Shown: piece after piece, positions 48,060 through 58,277 of the stretch
Layout: every line of letters starts with the position of its first letter
Position numbering within the stretch: position 1 is the stretch's first letter
From: Amblyornis subalaris
Taxonomy: Eukaryota; Chordata; Aves; Passeriformes; Ptilonorhynchidae
Assembly: GCA_018881555.1 (NCBI GenBank)
Contig: JACAXG010000121.1
Location: forward strand, 2,045,858-2,109,857
Reading direction: 5' to 3'
Length of the DNA stretch: 64,000 bases
Translations under genes and position numbers: made by a program
Notes under the pieces: model-generated
The model's input: only the letters and a program-made list of their open reading frames with translations
The model's database searches: none
Told to the model about the DNA's origin: nothing

Positions 48060-48079
48060 AAAAAAAAAAAAAAAAAAAA
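48060..48079 (+). repeat. Poly(A) tract (20 A)
   Basis: A run of 20 A followed by a further A-rich stretch to about 48,097. No retroposed body is recognised upstream. Confidence 0.92.
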
Positions 48080-48800
48080 GGAAAAAAAGAAAAAAGCAAG
48101 CCAAAGAAAGCCCTTGCATCTTTCTGTAAGTATTATCGAGTTGGATCCAAGCCAAAACTGTCCCATTCCCACCAGCACATGCAGCTGTTCTCCGAGAAAA
48201 GGGTGTAATTCCAACCCCTGGATAAAAGTGTACATTTCAGTGCATTTGCCATAAGGACAAGTTTGCCGTTTTTCACAGCTAAAGCAACTTTTCCTGGTCG
48301 GTGGTAGTTTCCTTGTCTCCAGTGAAAACTGCCTCAATTTCCTATGGAATGTTTACAGGCAGGAACAGGAAACAGTTTCATTTTATTAGGAACCCGGAGT
48401 GTATTTCCCATTTCATCGAGCCCCTGAAGCGTTTCTTTCAACCCTGCAGCCTGGGCTGTGGCTCGGGGAACCCTGGGGCAGAGTTTTCAGGTATCCCAGG
48501 ACTTACAGCGAGACCTCAAACAGCTGGAAGGAGCAACTTGTGTCCCCAGGGAAGGGGGAGATGGGGTGGAATGCCACAGATGCACCTCCATGTGCTCTGC
48601 CTGTAGGAAGGGAACTCGCTGAGATAACCTCAGCTCCTCTTCCAAAGGCACTGAATGATGTTCCTCTGGCTTGGGACTGCTCCTTCCCTGGGGACAGTTC
48701 CCGGGTCCTGCAGCACAGCAGGACTGACCCACTGCACTCCTTGTGCCCAGTGCCCATGCAGGTTAAAGATCAGCCTCACAGATCTGCAAAGAGTTGCATC

Positions 48801-48925
48801 CATAGAGTCACGAAATCACAGGATAGTTTGGCTTGGAAGGCACCTTAAGGATCATCCAGTCCCAAACCATTGCTGACCCTGGCACGAGCCCCACTGGAGT
48901 TCACTCTGCTCCCAGTAACCCACAC
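48801..48925 (-). mobile_element. CR1 3' fragment, antisense
   Basis: On the plus strand catagagtcacgaaatcaca, ggatagtttggcttggaagg and caccttaaggatcatccagt match the CR1 3' end; the following accattgctgaccctggcac part is more diverged. Confidence 0.75.
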
Positions 48926-49240
48926 AGCAGAGCACAGCCCNGTGGAGCAGTGATCCCTCACTGCACACCTTGCCATCTCCTCCAGGATGAATCCAACNTC
49001 CCCTTACTGCTCAGCTGTAATTATTCTTTTCACTTGCTCAGCTGTATTTATTTTTTCCANTTGCACGCTCGTTTTTCCCCACTGAACACCACGATTTTTC
49101 ACCGGATCACTTAAATCCTCAGCTTCTCTCCTGCCATTCGGTGCTGCCTGTTCCTGTTCCCTTCCGCCTCTGGAGGTGAAAGTATCCCAGCAAGCAANCT
49201 CTCCCAGAAGAAATCAAACAAGTGCTCCTGAGGGGAGGAA

Positions 49241-49750
49241 ATGGAAGGGGGAGGGAAGCAGGAAAGAAGAAAGGCCCTGAGCTCTGAGCTTTGCAGCCGC
49301 CAGTGCTTTGCCAGCAATGCCCTCCCAGCCTGCCACAACCTGTCAGTCTGGCCTTCCTACTATCGCTTCCACTTGGAATTCCTGCTGGAATGCGCTCGGT
49401 GCTTGGTTTCCCGTTTGCTGTTCGGTGAGGTTCATGAGGAGCAGCTGCAGTACCTGTCCCAACTCCTTCATCCCTCCTCCTCCTCACCCCCGCTGTGTTN
49501 ACACCAGCCCCGGGAGTGCAGCTGCTGTGCCTTGCAGACCCTGCCCGGAGCTCCCCGGCAGTGTTTGTTAAACAGACCTTCCATTAGCTCCGAGCTGCCC
49601 GGCTTTGGCTCTGGGAACACTCCGCAGCTGNGTTTCCAGGTCAGTCACCCCTCAGCTCTCCCAGTTTTTAACCCCCAATCTTTGTCTAAACTCAGCACTC
49701 AGCCCTCGTTTTCCTCACCCACCTTTGCTAAAGCACACGAGAGTGTGTGA
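49241..49750 (+). other. 169-codon ATG open frame interrupted by an ambiguous codon
   Basis: An ATG in good Kozak context (G at -3, G at +4) opens a frame to TGA at 49,748-49,750. Codon 87 (49,499-49,501) is TNA, so half of the possible bases give a stop. The first 60 residues look protein-like (for example YYRFHLEFLLECARCLVSRL), whereas the rest is Ser/Pro/Leu-rich. A fair donor (gttcg|gtgagg) lies at 49,423, so codons 1-61 could be a first exon. No CpG promoter precedes it and I recognise no domain. Chance is still the simplest explanation. Confidence 0.15.
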
Positions 49751-52700
49751 GGTGATGTGCTCTGGTTTCTAAAAGGCAAAAAGTCTATTTTGTTATAATG
49801 TGTTCAGTTCTGTTTTTAATGCTTGCCACCTTCAGGTTCAAGTGACGTCAGAACTCACCCCTATCCGTCACCTATCCCTATCTTTCCATTAGGCCCATGA
49901 CAGTGGGATGGGAGAGATGAGGTCGCCTTTCTGGAAGGATAGGGACTGCTGATTTGTTTAATAAAAAGAGAAACACCTGTAAGCACAGCAAGCTGCAGAA
50001 CGGAGTGAGGCAGAGTGTGTGTACATGTAGTCAGTCCCACTTCATAACTATGAATCTCACTTTCCTATTTCCCGAGTGAGACCAGGCCATGTGTAGGCAC
50101 CGCAGTCAGGAAGGAGTGAGAATTGTGCCAGGCAAGGGAAACTCAGGTTCTGTAATTCATTCATGCAGTAAGGCTGTCACCAGCCACTGCCACGAGATTT
50201 CTGCTCGAGAGTTGTTATTATTGTGTGTCAGGAAAACTTTGGGATGGGGAAACCATTATGGTTTTGTATTCAGTTGCCGAAAGGAATTTAGTCTGCTCTT
50301 GGCCAAGGAACTAAAAGTTCATATCTCAGGAATGAATTGGATATGATTATTAATCTGTCAGGCAATAGAAGAAATCCATCTCCCATTGATTTGGGAGCAT
50401 CTCTAAATGGAGTTTTGCTATTCTAAGTAGTGCTGAACAATAATTATCTGAATTATTCATTGTGTTGATTCCCAGACCAATACATGGCACTGCCAGGCTG
50501 GCGAACTGGCAGGATCTCACACCACTATGCCACAGTCCAGAAAAGTATTCCAGAAAGTAGAAGACTCTAGATGAAGCCAGAATGCCAGGTGTAGAAAACC
50601 AGGAAAAAATGGTACAACATGTGACCATCAAAGAGATTTTCTGTAACTCAAGGAAAGCAATTGAAACAAAAAATTGTTTGGTTTTTTTTAAAGGAAAAAA
50701 ACCCAAACCAAACCCAAAGCAGAACAAACCAAAGTGACCTTTACTAGTTGAAAGCCTGGGCAGTTTGGTTTTGCAGACAGAGCAATCAAGAGCACAGACA
50801 CGAATCTTCATTCAAGACAGAGATGACTGAAGGGTTAAATACGAGGTCACAGGAGTGGGAATACAAGTGGAAGCCAGGGAAGGACCAGAAGGAAGGGCTA
50901 CACGCCTTCCAAGGCATTTTCAACACTGATAAAATGCCTGGCACAGTTTTCCAAGCCTCATTAAGTGTGGGAATTTCCCAAGGCACTGACAGAGGGCAGA
51001 TCTGTCAGCAGGCAGGGCCTTGGCTTGGCTGAAGCCACGTTGCTGTGTATTGATTTGCTGGCTCCGATCAGGATGTTCTCCCGAGCAATTAGATCTTGTC
51101 TGAGAACGGAGGAGTTGCTGCTTCCCCCTCCTGATCCTGAGGTTTCCATCCACCCTCACGCGCCAGGTTGAGCCGGGACCAGGCGGGATGCGGCGTGGCT
51201 GTCCGCGCGGATGGACTCTGGCCAGGGTAAGGCATCCCCACTCCCACACCAGCTCAGGTCTTCCAGAGGAGCCTCCTGCCCTGAGTCATGCTCCGGGGCA
51301 CCCTGGCCTCCTGCCCTGGCTCCAGAGGGGATCTGCACCGACCTCTGATCCCAGTGCTCCCTTGGACGTGAGTCATGCTGCCCCTGATCCGACTGCCCGG
51401 AGCAATCCGCAGGGACAGCGACGAGGAGGAAAATTCCTTCCTTTGGCTTTGCAGCGCGGAGGGAACACCATGATTTCCATCTCCAAGGCGCCAGCAGCAC
51501 ATCAGGCCCTTCCCCGGGCGGAGGAAGGGGAGGGATGGCCGTGACTCAGCCGCTGCCTGAGTCACCCTCCTGGCAGCAGAGCTTCGGGCGGTGCCACTGT
51601 CCCCACCCTCCTCTCCCGGAGCTGNCCTTCCCCTCCCTCCCCCTTCTCGTGGGGGACTGCGGTACCTGCCCTGCTGTCCCTCCTTTGAAACTGGGGGTGA
51701 CATTCTCTAAGCCACGGAATAAAGGTAGAATCATGTCTTTGAAGGAGAAACAAACCCACCAAAACCTTCTGGAATATCCAAGTCAGCCCTCAGGCTGAGT
51801 CTGGCGAGGCTTTAGGCACTAAAGGAGACATTTCTGCATGCCGAATTATCCCCTTTCAGATTGGAAAGAGGAATTTGTTTCAAGTAGTTAGAAAATCCAA
51901 GAACAATACAGAACTGGAGTTTTCCCGATTTTCCCTGTTCTCACATCAGCCACAGAGAGTGATAGTGACATTCTCAGACACCAAAATAAAGCCCAAGCCG
52001 GTGGTCTTGCCCTACAGCATTTAACCCTTATCTGCAACTTCCCCGGGGAGGAGCTTCATCCCCCTCACCCCTCCTGCAGTGCCACAGATCAGACACTTTC
52101 CATAGTAGAAAATACAGGCAAAAATTGTTACAATCACCCAGAGGACATCATTTTATTTTCAGGCTGAGTAAAGTTTAAAGCCTTCTAAAAGCCATTTAAA
52201 AGCCATAAGCCAGGCATGAAGAACATATAAACTGCCTTAAAAACTGCACTGTTTCTGCAGTATTTATGAACAAATCTCNGACTTGGATCAGACCCATTAA
52301 GGTGTGAATGATACGTAATGCAAGATGTTCCCACCTGCCATGGATCTCAAGGCATCCAGAGCCCTGCACAGAGTTCCTTATTTGCAGCTTCCCCAGAGCC
52401 ACAGCAGCCCTGAGGCCCAGGAGGGAATCTGGGCTTTGCGTGGAGATCAGGAGAATGGCAGAAGGAAAGATTGCTGCAATTCAAAAGAATGTGTGTGCCT
52501 CTGGTGGGGTTTGAGGTGCTCCTTCAGGAAATGGATTTATTTCTGCCCCAGAGGAGTCCTGTGTGCCTTCTGAGGGCTGAACAGGAAAGGGAAAACACTT
52601 TCACTGGCGCTTCTCGGTCACTCATTTTCTCTGTTTTCACTGAAAACTTCCTTTAGGAATTGACATGAATTATTTTTGGCCATTACCACATTAAAGCTTT

Positions 52701-53600
52701 ACCACGGCAAAGTTTTTATTCTCTCCCATTTTGAAATAGGCCTGAACAAAGGATGATAAGGAGGAACTAAATTTAAAATAGAAATTCTGCTGAGATACCA
52801 GCGGTCATGCACGATGCGTCCCAAAATGCTGTGTTGAACTGAAACTGTTTGCTTTGTCAAACGACTTTTTTTCATTACCTGTGTTGTTGCTGGCATGGGA
52901 TGGGAAGGGAAAGGAAGGGGAAGGGAAAATAATTCCAGGTTTCTAGGAATCAGTCTGTTGCATCATCACCTCCAGAGCCTTTATGCTTGGCTTTTCTATA
53001 CACTGCAACCACAGTTGTAGTTGGGCCATCCCTGAAATGTGTATTTATTTAGCTGTTCCTTTTTCTTTTTTTTTTTTGAGCAGTGTAGTTTCACACACTG
53101 GTTAGAGTGTGTATTCTGGAAAGGAAGCAGAAGCAGAATGGGTCCATGTTGGTGCCATTTGGACCCAACCCCCTGAGGCCAAGTTTGCGAGCACCTGAGG
53201 GATGATGTGGAACGTTCATCCTGCTGGAGGCAGCAGCCCACGGAGCACTTAGGAAGCCTTCCCAGGGAGGATGGACGCTCTCCATCCCGGGAGCCGTGCC
53301 CAGGGACAGGGTCCAGCCGGGCCGTGCCCGTGGCACTGCTCTCAGCGCGGGGCTGCCCTGCCGGCACAGCCAGCTCCTTCCAGCTCTGCCTTCCCACNGG
53401 CACGGGGGCCTTGGGGATTTCTGCAGGGCACTCGGCAGGAGGGGGAGACGAGACCCCGCTCGGTTGTCACCAGGAACATCAGTTTAGGCCGGATAAGGAT
53501 CGGGCTTGGGACAGCCACTTGGAAAGCAGGACCCTTGTCAGGCAGCTGGTGAGTGAAGGTTCCAGACAAGCCCTGTGGGGGGGTGGGCAGGCCTTGGGAG
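49751..53600. other. Unique stretch, no gene recognised
   Basis: GC-richer with CpGs at 51,150-51,640 and 53,200-53,480, but without promoter motifs I would trust. A G-rich run is at 52,897-52,925. At 53,430-53,551 an acceptor (ggggatttctgcag) and a donor (cagctg|gtgagt) bracket an interval open in two frames, which is weak evidence. Confidence 0.35.
52897..52925 (+). repeat. GGGA-rich run, potential G-quadruplex
   Basis: Five G runs (GGG, GGG, GGG, GGGG, GGG) with loops of 2, 2, 7 and 2 bases: both a simple repeat and a G-quadruplex motif. Confidence 0.6.
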
Positions 53601-53668
53601 CCTGTATCAGATCATATTTGTGTCCCTCCCAGCCCAATGTTCTATTTCTGACTGCAGGCAGTGCCAGT
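53601..53668. mobile_element. Possible ancient CR1/L3-type relic
   Basis: tgtatcagatcatatttgtg, tccctcccagcccaatgttc and tatttctgactgcaggcagt resemble a widespread amniote CR1/L3 segment that reads roughly ggatcagaccaaaggtccat followed by ctagcccagtatcctgtctc and tgacagtggcca. The match is diverged and short, so it is tentative. Confidence 0.33.
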
Positions 53669-54359
53669 TATTTCCAAAGAAATTCAGCTGCAGACTGTTG
53701 CAATTCATCCCCGGGGAAAGCCTGGTTTTATATTTATGGCCTGTGTCTTGAGCAGAAGATTTATATCGATTCGAAAAAAAGGTTGATAAACATTTAGTCT
53801 TTTGGACAAGACACTCTCCAGCCCNTGGGGAGAAGCGTTTTGAGCAGCCCCGGGAGGGGCCATGGGGGCCTCAGACACCGTGTAAGCTCCGGCCTCGGAG
53901 GGCTGGGAGGAGCTCACGCAGGAGCAAAGTCACCTCAGGCTTTGCAGGCTTCGGCTACAACCAGGAGAATTTCCAGGGCAATGGGAAATCCACATCCACG
54001 CCACGGAAAGGAAAGTTCCTGTTGCAGAGAGCGTTTACCCCACCTGGGAGCGGGGACTGAACAGCACCTCGGTCCCCAGCGCTGGGAGGTGCCCTGCCCT
54101 TCCCAGGGACTCNCCAGCATCTCTCAGAGGGTTTGGGTCACCTTTCCTCCTGCCCTGCCAACCCCACGTGTCCCTGCAAGGCAGCAAACCCGCAGGGGGA
54201 CGAGAGTGATTCCGAGGAATCTCTGCTTCCTCCTTCCCTGACTCAGCTGGCTCCAGATTCACTGGGCTGTCCGGGCCCAACAAGGCATTGGGGAGCCCCT
54301 GCTGATCCCATCCTCAATCCCATTAACTCCCTGCTCCCCCAGTGCCCCTCTGGCCGTGC

Positions 54360-54660
54360 GCTAGCAGAGAGCTGTAATTGGGAAATGCAATTGATTGCAC
54401 AGCCCTTCCCATGGGGAAAATCGTCCATCTCTAGAGACAAGGGATCGTTTTCCATCGGGCATTAATCAAACAAGGGGCTCTTAAAAGCCCTGGCTCAGTA
54501 GGGAGCGTTTGTAATCGGCTGCAAAGTGCTGGACACCGCGCTTGGCAGGAGGAAGGGCGTGGACAAAAGTGACCCGAGCGGCTCTTCCCTCTCTCCGCCC
54601 TCTGCGATTCCATGAATTTTAATCCTGCNCGGCACAATTTAATTAGCACTTGCAAAGAGG
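54360..54660. promoter_or_regulatory. Possible conserved element with a C/EBP-like palindrome and homeodomain sites
   Basis: A 14-base inverted repeat TGCAATTGATTGCA (54,386-54,399) is preceded by TGTAATTG (54,374-54,380). TAATCA occurs at about 54,463 and TAATTA at 54,640-54,645. The sequence is complex, free of recognised repeats and keeps several CpGs. This mixture is typical of vertebrate conserved non-coding elements. There is no conservation evidence from one sequence. Confidence 0.24.
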
Positions 54661-55301
54661 CAGGAGAATGGAGAGCCGTGTTGTGCCGTGGGCAGGGCCT
54701 TGCTGTCAGCTGTCAGCTGCCAGGGTGCTCCATTGTTCCTGCGGAACTGTGGACGCGGAGCCGATCCGTGTCTGCCCCAAGGATCCCGCGTTAGGGCATC
54801 GCAGCTGGAAAAAGCTGCCAGAGGTGGTCCCAAAAACCCCAAATCCCTTCTTCAACAGAACAACCTGAACTCTGCCACGTTGCAAGGCTACTCCATATCT
54901 TGCCATTTAATCGTGTTAATATTTTCGTGGATCTGGTTTTGAATTGCTGCAGAGTAAAGGAATCGAGAGGGAATCAATTCCTTTACCCTCTTCCTCCTTT
55001 TATAGTAACCNTTCTACTGATGCAGAGCTTTGCCTTTTCCATCTGGGAGGAGAAATGTNTTTCTAGGCTATTCTAGGAACCAAGGAATAATTCTCTTTCT
55101 TCGTGAGATGCCCTTGTCACATTAATACCTCACTTTCAACTCTCTGTTATCCTTAAAGGAGTCCTCCAAGCCTGGTGTCAGTTTTGTTCTGAATATTCTT
55201 CGTATTATGCAGTTGCTCCTGAAGCTGCAATGACAGCACAGAGACAAAAGGACCTCAGTGTCTAGCCAAATAAATATGAATTACGAGCCCGTGTATTCAC
55301 A

Positions 55302-55412
55302 GTATCATAGGGTCATGGAATGGCCTGGGGTGGGANGGACCACAGGGATCATCTCTTTCCAACCTCTCCGCAGGGACACCTTGCACCAGGCCGGGGTGCT
55401 CAGGGCTCCAGT
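55302..55412 (-). mobile_element. CR1 3' fragment, antisense
   Basis: On the plus strand gtatcatagggtcatggaat, ggcctggggtggga, gatcatctctttccaacctc and cgcagggacaccttgcacca are the diverged reverse complement of the CR1 3' end, ending near ctcagggctccag. Confidence 0.77.
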
Positions 55413-56746
55413 TTAACAGTTTTTAGCATTTATTCTGCATGAATGTGCACCCCATTCTCACGCTAAGCCTGGCCAGTTTCATCTCCCAAGTTCTGCTATT
55501 GCAGGAATTAAGGAGCTGGCGGCATCTTTGACCTTCCTGTGGCAAAGCTGTGCTTTGGGGGTTTGCCCGTGCTGGCTGGAAGGCAGCAGAGTGCTCTGGG
55601 AGGGGGAGGCTCNGGGATGGATGTTCTTTCATTCACCAAACCAAAAGCCTATCTCTGGTGACGGCTGTGGGATGGGTTGTACAGACCATTATTACCTTAT
55701 TTTCTCCAAGTTGAGCTGCTGCTCTTGAGTGATTAACCTGTACTCAGCAACAGCTCCTTGTATTCTGCTTTTTGTTGATCGTTTTTCCTCTTGTTCACAT
55801 CGCATTGATTTGTTTATGTAGAGTTTGATGTGTTATAAACCCTAAAACGATCCTAGACATCAAGCCCTTTCTCAGGGGACACCTTATCTCACTTTTGATG
55901 GCCTGATTCATTCCAAGGCACCGCAGGAAAAGCACTATTTTCTGCGATGTGCTGAATAATGAATTCTCCCTGAAAACCTGGCGTAACAGACAAGTAAACA
56001 TTCAGGCCATGGGAAGGCAGAAGCAGAGAGGTGTTGAGACTTGCTGGAAGCCACACAGGGTGTTGCTGTCAGAGGCCAGATTAGGATTTTTGCAAGTCAC
56101 TCATCAGCAGCCTCGCTTGATTTGTTATCTGGGAGTTACAAAGAAACCTGGCAAACCTTCCCGGTTCTCCTGCCACTGGCACCGAGCTGGGATCCGAGGG
56201 CAAGCGTGTGTAGGATGAGGATTGTGCCACGGCTTCCCTNGCCTGTGGTGTGCGTGTGAAGGCAGAAAGGACGAGGCAGAAAGGTGCCAACACCGTGGGC
56301 AGCAGCTGCAGCACACGCTCTGAGAGACTGTGAGGCAAGGTGTGCTGGCTGCTTTCCTGACAAACCCCAAATCCCTGCCAGCAGCGAGGTGGCCCTGCAG
56401 CATGGCCCTGCCAGCACCCCCCTGGTTTGTTTTGCTCTTTTTTGGGGTCAGCAAATGGATCTCTGGGGTCTATCTGGAAAAGGCAAAGCTTGCCAAGTGC
56501 CAGTAACTCTCAATCTTTTCATATCAAACTCGGTGACACAGCTCCTGNCTCTGATATCCCTTCCCTGTTTGGGACATCCATGCCCTATTTCCCTTCAGGA
56601 AGACCTAGGCTTGCTGGATTGGTTACTCAGATAATTCCCTCAAGAAGGAGAGAACCAGACAAATGAACTGTTTTTTTTCTAGTTACTGTGTTTGAGGATT
56701 GTGTGCCAGATGAAATAATGAAGATAAGGCTTTATTAAATCGTACA
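55413..56746. other. Unique stretch, no gene recognised
   Basis: No supported exon or repeat is seen between the two CR1 fragments. Confidence 0.4.
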
Positions 56747-56845
56747 GTCATAGAATCATAGAATGGCCTGCGTTGGAAGGGACTCAAAGGTCATCTGGTT
56801 CCAGCCCCCTGCCTTCCAGCCCAGGGCAAACTCGCTCTGGTTCAT
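56747..56845 (-). mobile_element. CR1 3' fragment with intact terminal tail, antisense
   Basis: On the plus strand gtcatagaatcatagaatgg shows the duplicated atagaatc tail typical of the CR1 3' end, followed by cctgcgttggaagggactca and aaggtcatctggttccagcc. It is truncated after about 100 bases. Confidence 0.82.
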
Positions 56846-57986
56846 CCAAAACCTGCACAGAGGTTGGTGTTTTACATGGCACTCCTCTCCTTCATAGAAA
56901 TGGGAGCAAAGTCCCAAGTTTACACACTCCAGAATGTTTCATTTTTAAATTCCCATTATTTTTACAACTTCACAGATTGTTCCCTCTGGGTACTGGGAGG
57001 CAGAGTAGTCCCTGTGCGTGTTGGCTGGTAGTGGACAGGGAGATGTGCTGGCACAGGAGCCAAGATGTGCATGAGGAAATAGGGAAGAAGAGTGGAACCA
57101 GCCCAGGAGATTTGCCTCAGAGGGAGATCATGGCTGCAAACCACACAGTTCGCAGCGAACTTAGACCTTTGCCAAGTGTCTGCTGAAATATTTGGTCCCA
57201 TAATCTCGGCCTACCTTTAAAAGTGTTTGCTGCTGGGAACACCCTTTATCACCCAACTGCCTCTTTCCTTCTGTCTTTTATTTCGCTGCTCCAGTCAAAG
57301 TTGATTTCCATTTAAATGTGGTAAACACAACAAGCCCTTTCACGAAACGTTAGAGGTCAGCTACACTCCCCATTTTATTTAGTGTATGTTTCTTTACTTC
57401 ATTTAAAAGAACAATAGCAAAGCCACAAGCTGAAACCCAATATCGCCAAGCATTGAAAACAAAAGGGTGCTCACGGGGTTGGAGAGCTGGGAAAAAACCA
57501 CCATTTTATTTCGCAAAGCATTTGGAAAAGTGCATTTGACCTTCTTATTTCGTTGTTTGGAGCCTGACCTTTCAGCCAGCCATCCTGGCTTCGATCCTGC
57601 GTGCTGCTGCCAGCAGAGGTGGGGTCTGCTCCTGGCTGTCCTGCTCACCTGCGGTGTGACCTGCGCTGAGGCACATCTATGGCCTTGTGGTGCCTAAAGA
57701 CACCTGGGTTTAAAATGGCTGGGGAGGTGGGTTTAATTTATATTTATTTATTATATTTATGAATTGCATTTATAAACTGTATTTAATTTGCAGCTTGGTG
57801 CCGAAAGCCTTAGACATAAAAAGTCTTCTACTCATTGGATCTGGCTGAGTTTTCTCTCATGTCTTTCTCTGCTCTCTCTCTNGTGTTTTGTCCACTCTGT
57901 CTAAAAATGGCATCTTTATTCCTTTGAATTTTGTCATGCTAATATTTCTGCTAATACTTTTAAATTTATTTTTTATCTCTTTGCAG
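56846..57986. other. Unique stretch leading to a 3' splice site
   Basis: No repeat is recognised. AT-rich words (tttatatttatttattatat) occur at 57,735-57,790. The last 110 bases form a T-rich tract with a branch-like tgctaatac before the acceptor at 57,986. Confidence 0.4.
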
Positions 57987-58277
57987 TTTCCAGTTCTGGA
58001 ATGTCCTCTGGCACTCTTTCTGTGGGAAGGACTGCAGGACTCTGCTGTTCTCTCACATCATGAGCCTCCAGCAGATACAGCTACTCCATAAAATAAATAA
58101 ACAACATGAACGATTTTTTGCTATCATTACTGTTAATTAGCATGATTTGCCCTGTTAGATGTTCTTCACTTTTAATTTGTGATGATTTATATGCATTTCT
58201 ATACTGTATATATTCAAGACAGGGACATTTGTGAGTTTCTGCCGTTTTGTACTTTTTAATAAAACGACATCCATTCG
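57987..58277 (+). CDS. Candidate 3' terminal exon with short coding end and 3' UTR
   Basis: A textbook 3' splice site precedes: tgctaatac branch-like word, T-rich tract, then ttttttatctctttgcag ending at 57,986. Two bases complete a codon, then 24 codons follow (SSSGMSSGTLSVGRTAGLCC and four more) to TGA at 58,061-58,063. The next 200 bases look like a 3' UTR: AT-rich, two early AATAAA (58,092, 58,096), a perfect Pumilio site TGTATATA (58,205-58,212) and a final AATAAA at 58,258-58,263. The two other frames are also open for a while, so the reading frame is uncertain, and I do not recognise the C-terminus. The end at 58,277 is an estimate 14 bases after the signal. The donor-side exon was not found; it may lie far upstream. 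Confidence 0.33.
58258..58263 (+). terminator. Candidate polyadenylation signal AATAAA
   Basis: Canonical AATAAA closing the 3' UTR-like stretch of the exon candidate at 57,987. Such hexamers are frequent in AT-rich DNA. Confidence 0.3.

Noticed and set aside
53430..53551. 122-nt interval between acceptor-like and donor-like sites on the plus strand
   Set aside because: Open in two frames, GC-rich, and a moderate acceptor only; not better than expected by chance.
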